64,000 nucleotides of DNA, from the NCBI RefSeq assembly GCF_003314975.1, contig NZ_QNRF01000005.1, forward strand, positions 62,001 through 126,000. Reading direction: 5' to 3'. Made by a program: the position numbers and the translations under genes. Positions 1 to 7,858 of this stretch are shown piece by piece; the first letter of the stretch is position 1, and every line of letters begins with the position of its first letter. Origin of the DNA: Marinomonas aquiplantarum (lineage in GTDB: Bacteria > Pseudomonadota > Gammaproteobacteria > Pseudomonadales > Marinomonadaceae). The notes below the pieces were generated by a model. It saw only the letters and a program-made list of their open reading frames with translations, did no database searches and was not told the origin of the DNA.

Positions 1-2
1 AC

Positions 3-251
3 CCTGGTAGTGATTATCGCGATGCGGGTTATGACTACATGACGAAAAATGGTGTTTTTAGTTGGGTTAAGCCTGTGAATATGATCAAAACCAGTTGCTC
101 TCCAGGCTATAACAGCATTTTAGATTTTGCGTTTGTTACGTCGGATGTTGGTGAAGCGGCTTCGGATATTTTGCTTCGAGATGCAGAATATTGTGAAGAT
201 GATGAAAGCAAGCCTGATCATAGACCTGTTGAGTTATTGTTTAGTCTTTAA
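3..251 (+). CDS. C-terminal end of an endonuclease/exonuclease/phosphatase-family protein (partial)
   Basis: The open frame enters from the left edge and stops at 251, so only about 82 C-terminal residues are visible. The segment SILDFAFV followed by DHRPVELLF near the end matches the last conserved block of the EEP (DNase I-like) fold, where a DH pair completes the active site. That family hydrolyses phosphodiesters in nucleic acids or signalling lipids, and the substrate cannot be told from this fragment. A strong terminator follows 12 nt after the stop. An ATG at 39 is internal, not the start. The assignment rests on the DHRPV motif alone. Confidence 0.55.
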   Translation, partial: PGSDYRDAGYDYMTKNGVFSWVKPVNMIKTSCSPGYNSILDFAFVTSDVGEAASDILLRDAEYCEDDESKPDHRPVELLFSL

Positions 252-262
252 TGCGATTTAAA

Positions 263-284
263 AGCCACCTTCGGGTGGTTTTTT
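263..284 (+). terminator. Intrinsic terminator
   Basis: CCACC, a TTCG tetraloop, GGTGG and a run of six T. The same stem and loop recurs at 577 and, with one base changed, at 2242. Confidence 0.85.
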
Positions 285-312
285 GCTATTGGCAGTGTAA
301 GGAGGGGTGGAA

Positions 313-558
313 GTGGAGATTCTCTTTTTTATAGTCGTTGTGATTTTGGTTGTCTCTTTTATGGGCAATTCTAATAAATCTAAAGGTTCCAAGCAATCCA
401 ATGTAAGCATAAAAAAAACACCTTGTACTTATTGTGGTATGACTGGAAAGGTAGAGGAAGTTTATACCGAACGTGATAATCATTTGAGTGGGGCAAGGAT
501 GGTTGAAAAACGGCGTACAGTTACGTGTCCAAACTGTCTTGGTAAAGGGCATCATTGA
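313..558 (+). CDS. Small membrane-anchored zinc-ribbon protein
   Basis: About 81 residues. A hydrophobic N-terminal segment (ILFFIVVVILVVSFM) is followed by a basic linker and two cysteine pairs, CTYCGMTG and CPNCLGKGHH. These resemble one half of a DnaJ-type CxxCxGxG zinc-binding repeat. I chose the GTG at 313 because AAGGAGG lies 7 nt upstream; the in-frame GTG at 307 is too close to that ribosome binding site. The gene stands alone between two identical terminators, so it is its own transcription unit. The role is unknown; a membrane-bound zinc-dependent adaptor is the most one can infer. Confidence 0.6.
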   Translation: MEILFFIVVVILVVSFMGNSNKSKGSKQSNVSIKKTPCTYCGMTGKVEEVYTERDNHLSGARMVEKRRTVTCPNCLGKGHH

Positions 559-576
559 AGTATTAGTAAAATCTAA

Positions 577-598
577 GCCACCTTCGGGTGGTTTTTTT
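577..598 (+). terminator. Intrinsic terminator
   Basis: CCACC-TTCG-GGTGG stem-loop followed by seven T, the same hairpin as at 263. Confidence 0.85.
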
Positions 599-691
599 GT
601 GTTTGATGGATTTGGTTGGCTGGTCATCATAGCGTTGGGGAGATCTACAAGTTAATGTATATACTATGTGTTTTTATGTTTTGAGGGATCT

Positions 692-1633
692 ATGGCTTAT
701 TACTGGGTGAATTTAGGAGATACATTTAAAGAAGTGCTTAAAGGTGAATTTTTGTGGGCGCCAGCGCATAGCTTCACTTCAAAGGGCAATAAAACCGTTA
801 AGGCTGGCTGGAAAGCTGTGCCTAATGTGGTTAAGGGAGATATCATTTTTTGTTATTGGAAAGGTAATATAATTTACACAGCAATAGCCAAAATGGATGC
901 ATATGAGTCAATTAAGCCCTCTGCAGCAGTTTTTTCTAAATGGCCAATGGATGGTTACAAAATTGATGTGGACCTTCTTGAACTTGATCATATGGTTTCT
1001 ATCGATTCATTTAGAGATACCATTTACGATCTATATAATGACTACTGCGTTCCTAAGCTTTTAAATTCAGTTAAAAAGGTTTCTGAGAACTATATGATCT
1101 CAATACCTGATAGTGCTGCAAATATAATTCTCCAGGAGCTTGGTGATGCTGTTTTTGATTTAGAGTTTAAAGCTCAGAAATATAGTCCTAATCTTTTCGC
1201 AAAAAAGGAAACAAAGACTAAAAAGTCGGTTGATCGGACCGTGAAAGAATCCATTGTGAAGTCAAGAGTTGGTCAAGGGCAATTTCGTAAAGATGTTTTA
1301 GCTTTGTGGGATAACACTTGCCCTGTTACTGATATCAAGATGCCATCACTTTTAGTTGCTTCACATATCAATCCATGGAATTCCTCTAATAATGAAGAAA
1401 GATTAGATGCTTACAATGGGTTACCTTTGTCTCCATCAATCGATAAGCTGTTTGATAAAGGCTATGTGTCGTTTAGCAATGATGGTCATTTACTTAAAAG
1501 CGATAAAATAGACGATACGTCGCTTAGATTATTGGGGATTGACCCTGAAATGAAAATAAGTGGTCTGACTGAAAAGCACGCTTATTACCTTGCAAAACAT
1601 AGAGAACTATTCAAGTTCGAAGCAAAGGATTAG
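692..1633 (+). CDS. EVE-like/HNH endonuclease, probable type IV-like restriction enzyme
   Basis: 313 residues. The first ~110 residues (YYWVNLGD..FLWAP..GW..VVKGDIIFCY..TAIA) resemble the PUA-like EVE fold that reads modified bases. Residues ~190-290 form an HNH_2-type nuclease: GQGQFR, CPVTDIKMPSLLVASHI, NPW, ER-DAYNGL, LFDKGYVSF. The combination suggests cleavage of DNA carrying modified bases, i.e. defence against phages with modified genomes; that target is inference. The ATG at 692 has GAGGGA 5 nt upstream and is preferred over the GTG at 668. The next gene starts 4 nt after the stop, so the two are co-transcribed. Confidence 0.75.
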   Translation: MAYYWVNLGDTFKEVLKGEFLWAPAHSFTSKGNKTVKAGWKAVPNVVKGDIIFCYWKGNIIYTAIAKMDAYESIKPSAAVFSKWPMDGYKIDVDLLELDHMVSIDSFRDTIYDLYNDYCVPKLLNSVKKVSENYMISIPDSAANIILQELGDAVFDLEFKAQKYSPNLFAKKETKTKKSVDRTVKESIVKSRVGQGQFRKDVLALWDNTCPVTDIKMPSLLVASHINPWNSSNNEERLDAYNGLPLSPSIDKLFDKGYVSFSNDGHLLKSDKIDDTSLRLLGIDPEMKISGLTEKHAYYLAKHRELFKFEAKD

Positions 1634-1637
1634 GTTG

Positions 1638-2222
1638 ATGGAAAATTTTGATTTCATTACTTTTGTTGTTTCGGCAACCATAGCTGCGGTAGGGGTTTTT
1701 GTAGCGTTCCTGGTTTGGCTTCAAAGTCGAAAAGACGCAAAGCTGGCAAAAGAAACGGCAGAATTTACAAGAAAAACAACTGAAGAGGCGGCTAAGCATG
1801 CAAAAGAAACCGCGGTGATGTCTGTGAAACCTCACTTATCAATTGTGTCATATAGAGACCAACCAAAATTTACTGCCACACTGGAAAATAATGGCTTAGG
1901 GCCAGCAATGATTAACAGTTTTGATGTTTATCTTGATGGGGAATTGGCTTCGGGTAATGAGAGTCATCATGCTTTAGAGGTTGCTATTCAGGAGCTTGAT
2001 TTAAAAATATCTGATTTTTCGAGTGAATATCTTACTTCTGGTTATGCATTTAGACCAGCTAGTGACGTTGTGCTCATGGAAATCGTATTAAATGAAAATA
2101 TTACTCAGGCTCCGGATCACATACTAGCTGAGTTAAATAGAATTGATTTTGTTATTGGATATTCTGATATCTTTGGCAATGCTCAAGAGCCATACGATAA
2201 ACGTGGCAAGCGTAAGTTTTGA
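1638..2222 (+). CDS. Membrane-anchored coiled-coil protein paired with the HNH nuclease
   Basis: 194 residues. One transmembrane helix near the N terminus (ITFVVSATIAAVGVFVAFLVWL) is followed by a charged alanine-rich helix (DAKLAKETAEF..EEAAKHAKET) and a beta-rich C-terminal half. No enzymatic motif is visible. It begins 4 nt after the upstream HNH gene and ends just before a terminator, so the pair is a closed two-gene unit. It could be a membrane effector, an anchor or a modulator of the nuclease. I do not recognise the family. Confidence 0.65.
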   Translation: MENFDFITFVVSATIAAVGVFVAFLVWLQSRKDAKLAKETAEFTRKTTEEAAKHAKETAVMSVKPHLSIVSYRDQPKFTATLENNGLGPAMINSFDVYLDGELASGNESHHALEVAIQELDLKISDFSSEYLTSGYAFRPASDVVLMEIVLNENITQAPDHILAELNRIDFVIGYSDIFGNAQEPYDKRGKRKF

Positions 2223-2241
2223 TAAAAATTAGTCGTACATG

Positions 2242-2264
2242 AACCACCTTCAGGTGGTTTTTTT
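2242..2264 (+). terminator. Intrinsic terminator closing the HNH unit
   Basis: AACCACC-TTCA-GGTGGTT stem with a T run, a one-base variant of the hairpins at 263 and 577. A weaker related hairpin precedes the right-hand repeat at 44816. Confidence 0.85.
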
Positions 2265-2298
2265 GTGCCTGAATGAAACGTTTTCTTTAAAAATTATC

Positions 2299-2430
2299 TG
2301 TGATTTGCCGCCAACATGCCGCCATTGAGTTGCTAAGGGGCTTCTCTCTAGCCCAACAAAAACAAGCCTTTAACCATTAAATGTCGCTTTCATAAGAAGA
2401 GAACGACATTCGATAAATACGCGCGTGAGG
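2299..2430. repeat. Long direct repeat, left copy (probable attL)
   Basis: A 40-bp block (2299-2338, starting TGTGATTTGCCGCCAACATG) is identical to 44874-44913. Similarity continues with scattered mismatches through about 2420, including the arms AATGTCGCT...CGACATT of a hairpin. The two copies lie 42,575 bp apart, in the same orientation, just outside the first and last prophage genes. That is the arrangement expected of attL and attR. No tRNA gene is visible in either copy. Confidence 0.7.
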
Positions 2431-2504
2431 CTTGCGAGCCTAGGAATTAGCCGTTACAGTTTATTCAAGCTGTCATTCTTGTGTGTGGCGGCAACACAAT
2501 TTAG

Positions 2505-2529
2505 AGCCTCGCTTGTTGCGGGGCTTTGT
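2505..2529 (+). terminator. Hairpin, first of a tandem pair
   Basis: AGCCTCGC...GCGGGGCT stem with a short T run. A second hairpin with nearly the same stem begins 34 nt downstream at 2539. Confidence 0.5.
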
Positions 2530-2538
2530 CATTTCTGG

Positions 2539-2563
2539 GCCTCGCATCTTGCGGGGCTTTTTC
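2539..2563 (+). terminator. Intrinsic terminator, second of a tandem pair
   Basis: GCCTCGC...GCGGGGC stem (one G-U pair) followed by TTTTT. It insulates the phage lysis genes from upstream transcription. Confidence 0.6.
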
Positions 2564-2585
2564 GTTTCTGGACTGGACGCACTTT

Positions 2586-2879
2586 ATGAAATTCCTGCCC
2601 GATGAGCTTATACAAACTGCAGTTTTCGTGGTGGTCGGAGTGCTAGGTGGTGCTGTGAAATATCTTCGCGACTTTCAATACAAAGCAAAGAAATTCTCGT
2701 TAATTCATATGCTTATCGCTGTGTTCACTGGCGGTTTTCTTGGGATGCTGACCTATTTTTTGTGTACTTCTCTCAATATGGGCGGGCCACTTACTGGGTT
2801 TATGGCGGGTGTGGCAGGATTGATGGGAGACGAAGCCATAAAGCTATTCATAGATCGATTTAAGCGAGGTTTGTCATGA
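2586..2879 (+). CDS. Phage holin (holin superfamily III / LydA-like)
   Basis: 97 residues with three hydrophobic stretches: residues ~9-24, ~40-60 and ~67-82. The pattern GGAVKYLRDF...GGFLGMLTYF...GFMAGVAGLMGDEAIKL fits the LydA-type holin family, which permeabilises the inner membrane to time lysis. The ATG at 2586 gives a normal holin length; a longer frame from 2526 would read through the upstream hairpin. The stop overlaps the next start by 4 nt, and the next gene looks like the endolysin, as expected for a holin-endolysin pair. Confidence 0.75.
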   Translation: MKFLPDELIQTAVFVVVGVLGGAVKYLRDFQYKAKKFSLIHMLIAVFTGGFLGMLTYFLCTSLNMGGPLTGFMAGVAGLMGDEAIKLFIDRFKRGLS

Positions 2880-3400
2880 GTTTGGATCTGAATCAATTAC
2901 GCGAATTCGTTGTGATGCCAACGCTTTCTAACCTAGGCATGTACAGCCTAGCGGCCGAGCAGTTGGTTATGGGGACGATCACGCAGGAATCGCGTGCTGT
3001 CTACTTGAAGCAGCTTGGTAAAGGCCCTGCATTGGGGCTGATCCAGATGGAGCCAGCAACACACCACGACCTTTGGGTGAACTTTATCCATTACAAACAA
3101 GCGCTTATCAGTGATTTGCGCGGTTTGTTGTCTGGTGAAGCGGATGACGTGTATGAGGTGAGTGGGGTGCCTGACCCTCTTGAGCTAGTCAGTAATTTGA
3201 AATACGCCGTGGCAATGTGTCGTGTGCATTACTGGCGTAAACCTCAGTCTATGCCGCAGGCCAATGATATAGCGGCATTAGGGGAATATTGGAAAGATCA
3301 TTACAACACTTACCTGGGGGCTGGAACGGTTGAAGAGTTTATCAATAACTTTCCATCTGAGTTGTATGGGGATGGATTAAATTTGGAGAAGCAAAAATGA
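2876..3400 (+). CDS. Putative phage endolysin, transglycosylase-like
   Basis: 174 residues, without a signal peptide. The region TQESR...KGPALGLIQMEPATHHDLW has the glutamate and the GLxQxE arrangement of lysozyme/SLT-like muramidases. Translation is coupled to the holin by an ATGA overlap, and it overlaps the next small gene the same way. It would reach the cell wall through the holin and cut peptidoglycan. Family assignment is by motif and context, so the exact chemistry is uncertain. Confidence 0.6.
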   Translation: MSLDLNQLREFVVMPTLSNLGMYSLAAEQLVMGTITQESRAVYLKQLGKGPALGLIQMEPATHHDLWVNFIHYKQALISDLRGLLSGEADDVYEVSGVPDPLELVSNLKYAVAMCRVHYWRKPQSMPQANDIAALGEYWKDHYNTYLGAGTVEEFINNFPSELYGDGLNLEKQK

Positions 3401-3567
3401 CTACGATTTTATTAGCAATTTTTAAGACAATGCTCACTAAATTGGTGACTGAAAAGGTGTTAATTGCGGTGTTCTTACATGTGGCCGAATTCCTGACAAA
3501 AAAGAGCACGAATACTCTCGATGATAAGCTTGTTGACGAAGTAAAAAAAGCTCTCAACGAATCGTGA
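3397..3567 (+). CDS. Small lysis-cassette protein (56 aa)
   Basis: 56 residues beginning MTTILLAIFKTMLTKLV, with an amphipathic or hydrophobic first half (residues 1-33) and a charged tail ending KKALNES. The start overlaps the stop of the putative endolysin by 4 nt (ATGA), so it is almost surely translated. It is the third member of the lysis cassette. It might be an antiholin or small spanin-like protein, but has no lipobox or clear signal peptide. I do not recognise the family. Confidence 0.6.
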   Translation: MTTILLAIFKTMLTKLVTEKVLIAVFLHVAEFLTKKSTNTLDDKLVDEVKKALNES

Positions 3568-3869
3568 TTTTTGTCTAAATTCGAGTGTTTTTCGTTTTGT
3601 CAAAAATTCCACAAAATGCTAACAAAATAGCTCACCTCTAATATGTGCAATAAATGTGCAAATTTGCCGTTTTTTAGGTCATTCCTGATCGATCGGTCAG
3701 CTTTTTCGGTTGATTGTAATATATTGATTTATATAGAAAAGGTACTCTCTACAGGGCCCTTTTTTCTGCGAGTCATAGACGCGCGGCCTCACAGAAATTT
3801 TTCAGAAAATGGCTTCTATTACCCATTCCCATTTAACCATAACTCTTATGAATAGAGGGTAAATCCTTT
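3568..3869 (+). promoter_or_regulatory. Intergenic region ahead of the terminase: possible late promoter and packaging site
   Basis: 302 bp without a convincing gene. TTGATT (3710-3715) and TATAGA (3732-3737) are 16 nt apart and could form a promoter. GATCGATC lies at 3688-3695. A GC-rich block with GGGCCC followed by a T run and GCGCGGCC (3755-3790) lies where cos sites usually lie in phages with lambda-type terminases, directly upstream of the small subunit. The cos assignment is positional only. Confidence 0.3.
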
Positions 3870-4457
3870 ATGGCTACGAAAGCACAGCTTGCCGCTGCTT
3901 TAGATGTGAATGTGAAGACGATTCGCAATCATGAAAAAGAAGGTTATGCCGTTGTTTATGATGATTCAGACTCAATTGACATCGAAAAATCGGTACATGC
4001 TTATGTGAGTTACCTATCAGAAACTGTTCGACAGTTAAGAGCAAATAATGGGAGGAAAACGGGGGGAAGCAGAAGAAACAGTAATCAACCCAAAACCCTT
4101 GATGATTGGAAAAAAGAGAAGGAAAAGCAGGCGGCCATAAAACTCCATTTACAAAATGGTCGTGAAAGCGGTGAGTTAGTCCCTTATGACGCGCTTTTAG
4201 AGTTGGTAAATGGCCCACTTTCGATGTTTAGAAGGCGGCTTTTAGATGTACCAAACCAGTTACAAAAACGCTTAAAGCTATCTCCCAAAGAGGTGAAATC
4301 GATTGAGCAAGTCGTAGAGGGCGCTTTTGACAGTTTAAATGAGCTTGGAAATGATGAATTACCGTCGCTTATCGAGAACATTCTCGAAAAATATTCTAAG
4401 CATTACGTCCCCGCCGAAGAAGGTGCCGCTGATACCGTGGAGCAAGGAAAATTATAA
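3870..4457 (+). CDS. Phage terminase small subunit
   Basis: 195 residues. The N-terminal ~45 residues (TKAQLAAALDVNVKTIRNHEKEGY) are a helix-turn-helix that would bind the packaging site, followed by a lysine-rich linker and a helical C-terminal half. This is the Nu1/DUF1441-like arrangement found beside GpA-type large subunits. It recognises phage DNA and recruits the large subunit. Its 3' end overlaps the large-subunit frame by up to 119 nt. First gene of the long head-tail operon. Confidence 0.75.
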   Translation: MATKAQLAAALDVNVKTIRNHEKEGYAVVYDDSDSIDIEKSVHAYVSYLSETVRQLRANNGRKTGGSRRNSNQPKTLDDWKKEKEKQAAIKLHLQNGRESGELVPYDALLELVNGPLSMFRRRLLDVPNQLQKRLKLSPKEVKSIEQVVEGAFDSLNELGNDELPSLIENILEKYSKHYVPAEEGAADTVEQGKL

Positions 4458-6273
4458 CTCCGATGCTCAGATTTACCCGCCTAAGTCTTTTCAAAAGGCT
4501 TGGTTGCTTGCAATGGAATCACCTTTCATTGAAAAAATAGTTCTATCTAAGAGTGCTCGGGTTGGTTATGCCATTTTTATCAATACGTCTGTGGCATGGC
4601 TGGTCTCAAATGACCCTAGCAACATCATGATTGTTCAGAACACTCAGGGCGATGCCGAAAAGTTTGCGACGAAAGAGATAGGTAAGGTGTTTAGTCACTG
4701 TGTGCCAGTGATTTCTAAGCTGTATGGCAAAAACACCACCACAGAGAAGAGCTTTTTTGGCGGTGATTTGTCCATAGTCTGGGCCACATCGGCCAGTAGC
4801 TTTAGGATGGTGACCATCAAGTATCTTTTCATGGACGAGATATCGGGTTGGACCGACAATGTAGACAAAGAGGGTGACCCAATTGATTTGGCGATCACTC
4901 GAACTGAAAGTGAAGGCCAGCGCAAAATTGTACTTGGCTCCACACCAAAGGAAGCAGGCACTTGTAAGATTACCCGCGAGTTTTTGCAAACCGATCAGCG
5001 TTATTTGTATGTGCCATGTCCACATTGTGCTTTCAAGCAGAGATTAAAATTAGAGAACTTTCGATTCTCTCCTAAAAACTACAAAAATGCCCATTTCGTT
5101 TGTATTCATTGCAGCGGCAAGATAGAAGAACATCATAAGTTCAATATGGTGGAAGCCGGTGAATGGCGTGCTACTCGTGAATTTGAATGCTGCGGCGTTC
5201 ATCAGACACCAGAAAAGTGGGATGAAACCGGCAGCGCACTGTGCTGCAAATGTGGCGAACCAGGTGACACCAACGAACGTGGCAAAATAGACGCAGGCTT
5301 TCATATTTGGTCGGCTTACAACGACAACCCCAATACCTCTTTGCCATCGATTGCCGCTGAATACGATAAGGCGAAAAAAGACCCACGAAAGATGCAGACC
5401 TTCATGAACACGAAGGTGGGTGTCGAATATTCTGATGCCGCGCGAATCCACAAACTCAATAATTTTGAGGCCTTATACCAACGACGAGAATATTACTCGC
5501 CAATGGAAAGCTTACCGGAGCAAACGTGCTGTGTGCTGGCAACGATCGATACCCAAAAGGATCGGTTTGATTATCACTTTTGGGCCATTGGAGATCGCGG
5601 TGAAATGTGGGCGGTTCACTATGGCAAAGTCCATGGAGACCCAGAAGACGCCGCGACACAGCAAAGCCTCATTCATGAATTAGAAACCGAATTCACCTTA
5701 TCCGATGGGCAATCCATTGGTGTGTTTGCAGCGGCCATGGACTGTAATGGTCATGCTTGGAAGGCTATGCTGGAGTTTTGCGCCCCGTATCAGGGGTGGA
5801 TCTTCGCTATTCGTGGTGAAGTGAACGCCAAAACCAAATTCAAGCCAGAATTCACACTCAGCTTTAAAGTACACCCCGAAGTGAAGTGTGAGTACCGCAG
5901 CCTCAATGTTCACCAGCTTAAGAACCGAGCGGCAGAACGACTAAACAACGAAGCCCCCGGTAAAAACTACATTCACTTTCCCGTGAGTGATGTGTTTGAT
6001 CTAACGTATTTCCAAATGCTCACCGCCGAGGAACTAAAAGGCAGTGGCAGCAATGTGAAATGGGACAAAAAGCCAGACCAAAAGCGCAACGAACCGTGGG
6101 ATTTACTCGTGTACGTACTGTGGTTATGGGACTTTCTGCGCCCCGAAATCAAACACGCCTCCCCACAGGAACCACTAGGTCTCATTGACCCTAATGCACA
6201 CAAATCCTCGGACGACGTGATAGAGAACGATTATGGCGACTACTACGAAACGTCAGATTATGGAGATTACTAA
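4339..6273 (+). CDS. Phage terminase large subunit, GpA family
   Basis: Up to 644 residues. The ATPase half has the GpA-type Walker A variant KSARVGYA (K71) and a Walker B-like FMDEISGW (D166, E167). Cysteine pairs CPHC/CIHC and CCKCGE form the zinc ribbon seen in this family. The C-terminal nuclease has acidic clusters (DTQKDRF, AMDCNGH, PWDLLVYVLWLWDF). It cuts concatemers and pumps DNA into proheads. The start is uncertain: ATGs at 4339, 4351 and 4354 and a GTG at 4423 are all in frame, and homology begins near PWSKENY. The stop overlaps the next start (TAATG). Confidence 0.9.
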   Translation: MSLEMMNYRRLSRTFSKNILSITSPPKKVPLIPWSKENYNSDAQIYPPKSFQKAWLLAMESPFIEKIVLSKSARVGYAIFINTSVAWLVSNDPSNIMIVQNTQGDAEKFATKEIGKVFSHCVPVISKLYGKNTTTEKSFFGGDLSIVWATSASSFRMVTIKYLFMDEISGWTDNVDKEGDPIDLAITRTESEGQRKIVLGSTPKEAGTCKITREFLQTDQRYLYVPCPHCAFKQRLKLENFRFSPKNYKNAHFVCIHCSGKIEEHHKFNMVEAGEWRATREFECCGVHQTPEKWDETGSALCCKCGEPGDTNERGKIDAGFHIWSAYNDNPNTSLPSIAAEYDKAKKDPRKMQTFMNTKVGVEYSDAARIHKLNNFEALYQRREYYSPMESLPEQTCCVLATIDTQKDRFDYHFWAIGDRGEMWAVHYGKVHGDPEDAATQQSLIHELETEFTLSDGQSIGVFAAAMDCNGHAWKAMLEFCAPYQGWIFAIRGEVNAKTKFKPEFTLSFKVHPEVKCEYRSLNVHQLKNRAAERLNNEAPGKNYIHFPVSDVFDLTYFQMLTAEELKGSGSNVKWDKKPDQKRNEPWDLLVYVLWLWDFLRPEIKHASPQEPLGLIDPNAHKSSDDVIENDYGDYYETSDYGDY

Positions 6274-6506
6274 TGCCGATCTATTCCACTGAAGACAATC
6301 TCAAAATCGTTCAACAAGCCATCACCGACCTAGTGCAAGGCAAGCGCAAAGTAAGAGTGGAGTACACCAACCCGCAAGGTGGTCGCACGGCTATGCAATA
6401 CACAGAAGTGAGCTTGTCCGAGTTACGTGGTTTAGAGCGTCAAATGATCAGCGATTTGCAAGCCGCGCCCCTTATGGAAAGCGTTGATGTCGAGGTGCTA
6501 TTTTGA
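6273..6506 (+). CDS. Head-tail joining protein, lambda gpW-like
   Basis: 77 residues. The layout matches lambda gpW (68 aa): an amphipathic N-terminal helix ending in DLVQGKRKVRVEY, a beta hairpin with a TAMQYTEVSLSEL turn, and a second helix. gpW sits under the portal and prepares heads for tail attachment. It lies between the large terminase and the portal, exactly as in lambda, and overlaps both by a few bases, so it is translationally coupled. Confidence 0.7.
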   Translation: MPIYSTEDNLKIVQQAITDLVQGKRKVRVEYTNPQGGRTAMQYTEVSLSELRGLERQMISDLQAAPLMESVDVEVLF

Positions 6507-7858
6507 GCTATTCTAGTGTTGCCAAATCCCCCTTATTCAAAGGGGCTGAATTGCATGATAACGAAAAGAGCGAAAGCCATCTTTTAAAAGAGATCACCGC
6601 CAGTCATCACCTCATTCGTAACAACCCATTATTGCGAGTAGGGGCGTCTCGCTTTCGGGCAAGCTGTATTGGTGGTGGCGCCAAACCAGTATTTGATCCT
6701 GAGTTATTCAACGAAGCTTTTATCAAACGCTTTCAAGAATGGGAGCTGTATTGTGACTTCTATGACAATACCAACTTAGCCGGTGTACAGGCATTGGCCG
6801 TCATGACCATGCTACTGGACGGCAGTGCTTTCCTAGTTCGTCGACGCACCTTGCACCCCATTCCTTTGCAAATTCAAGTTGTCAGTCCACTTAGTTTGGC
6901 AATCGATTTAGAGCTAACTGGGTCAAGTAGCTATGTTCGTGGCGGCATCATGTACGCAAAGAACGGTAAAATCAAAAAGTACGCTTTTTATAAACTGCCA
7001 AGAGACCATCCAGACTTTGATGAAGACTCGGTGAACTGGCTCCCCGCAGAAGACGTGATTCACCTGCGTGACGTCGTGCATGTGTCACAAAGCACAGCGC
7101 AACCTTGGATTTCCCCAGGGGCTGACTTCGCCAAGCAATACCAGGACAACCAAACCGTTGAAATCAAATCTCGAATGAAGCGAGTAGGGCAACAAGTGTT
7201 TGCTCTAAAAGAAGCCGAAGTGAGCCAAACGATGGCGGGTCCAAACAGCCAGAAATCCCCAAGCAAATTGGTCCATCACGCAGGCGGTGTGACCTTTCTG
7301 AATGGCGTCAAAGAAGTGAAAACCGCTTCACCAGCCGAGATCGCGGGAAATTATCAAGAGCACAACAACCAAGTGCTCCGCATGATCGCCGGTTTACTGG
7401 GTATTACCTACGAAATGCTCACAGGTGACCTAACCCAGGTGAACTACTCTAGCATTCGAGCGGGCATGATCAACCACCGCAGGCTGATTAGCCAGCTACG
7501 AGACATCATGCTTGGCCCTGCTTTTAATCGTGTGCTTGGCTGGTTTATTGACGCCTATCACCTCGCCAACACAGACGGCTTACCCAACTACTTTGAAAAC
7601 CCATACACCTACCTGAATCCCACGTGGATTTGGCCAGAATGGGAAGAAATCGACCCACTCAAAGCGGCCAAGGCGCTAGTGCTCGAAGTTCAGAACGACA
7701 TCACCTCATTGGAAGAAGTATCAAACAGCCGAGGTAAAACGCTGGATAAACATCTTGATGGGGTGAAACGCAGTCAGGACGCCAAACAAACAAGAGGAAT
7801 ACAAGATGCGCCATCTACTGCAATTGATGACGAACGCTCCGATGATGATGACGATTGA
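6503..7858 (+). CDS. Phage portal protein, lambda family
   Basis: 451 residues. The protein has the lambda-type portal core: RASCIGGGAKPVF, the LDGSAFLVRR strand, and the helical clip-stem region with NNQVLRMIAGLLGITYEMLTGDL and NYSSIRAGMINHRR. It forms the dodecameric DNA channel. Translation starts at TTG 6503, overlapping the gpW stop (TTGA). The tail is strongly acidic (DDERSDDDDD). The last 53 nt overlap the protease frame. Confidence 0.9.
   Translation: MSYSSVAKSPLFKGAELHDNEKSESHLLKEITASHHLIRNNPLLRVGASRFRASCIGGGAKPVFDPELFNEAFIKRFQEWELYCDFYDNTNLAGVQALAVMTMLLDGSAFLVRRRTLHPIPLQIQVVSPLSLAIDLELTGSSSYVRGGIMYAKNGKIKKYAFYKLPRDHPDFDEDSVNWLPAEDVIHLRDVVHVSQSTAQPWISPGADFAKQYQDNQTVEIKSRMKRVGQQVFALKEAEVSQTMAGPNSQKSPSKLVHHAGGVTFLNGVKEVKTASPAEIAGNYQEHNNQVLRMIAGLLGITYEMLTGDLTQVNYSSIRAGMINHRRLISQLRDIMLGPAFNRVLGWFIDAYHLANTDGLPNYFENPYTYLNPTWIWPEWEEIDPLKAAKALVLEVQNDITSLEEVSNSRGKTLDKHLDGVKRSQDAKQTRGIQDAPSTAIDDERSDDDDD

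Noticed and set aside
2299..2430. A tRNA or tmRNA gene as the attachment site
   Set aside because: No cloverleaf or CCA-type 3' end can be drawn in either repeat copy; the hairpin AATGTCGCT/AGCGACATT is isolated.
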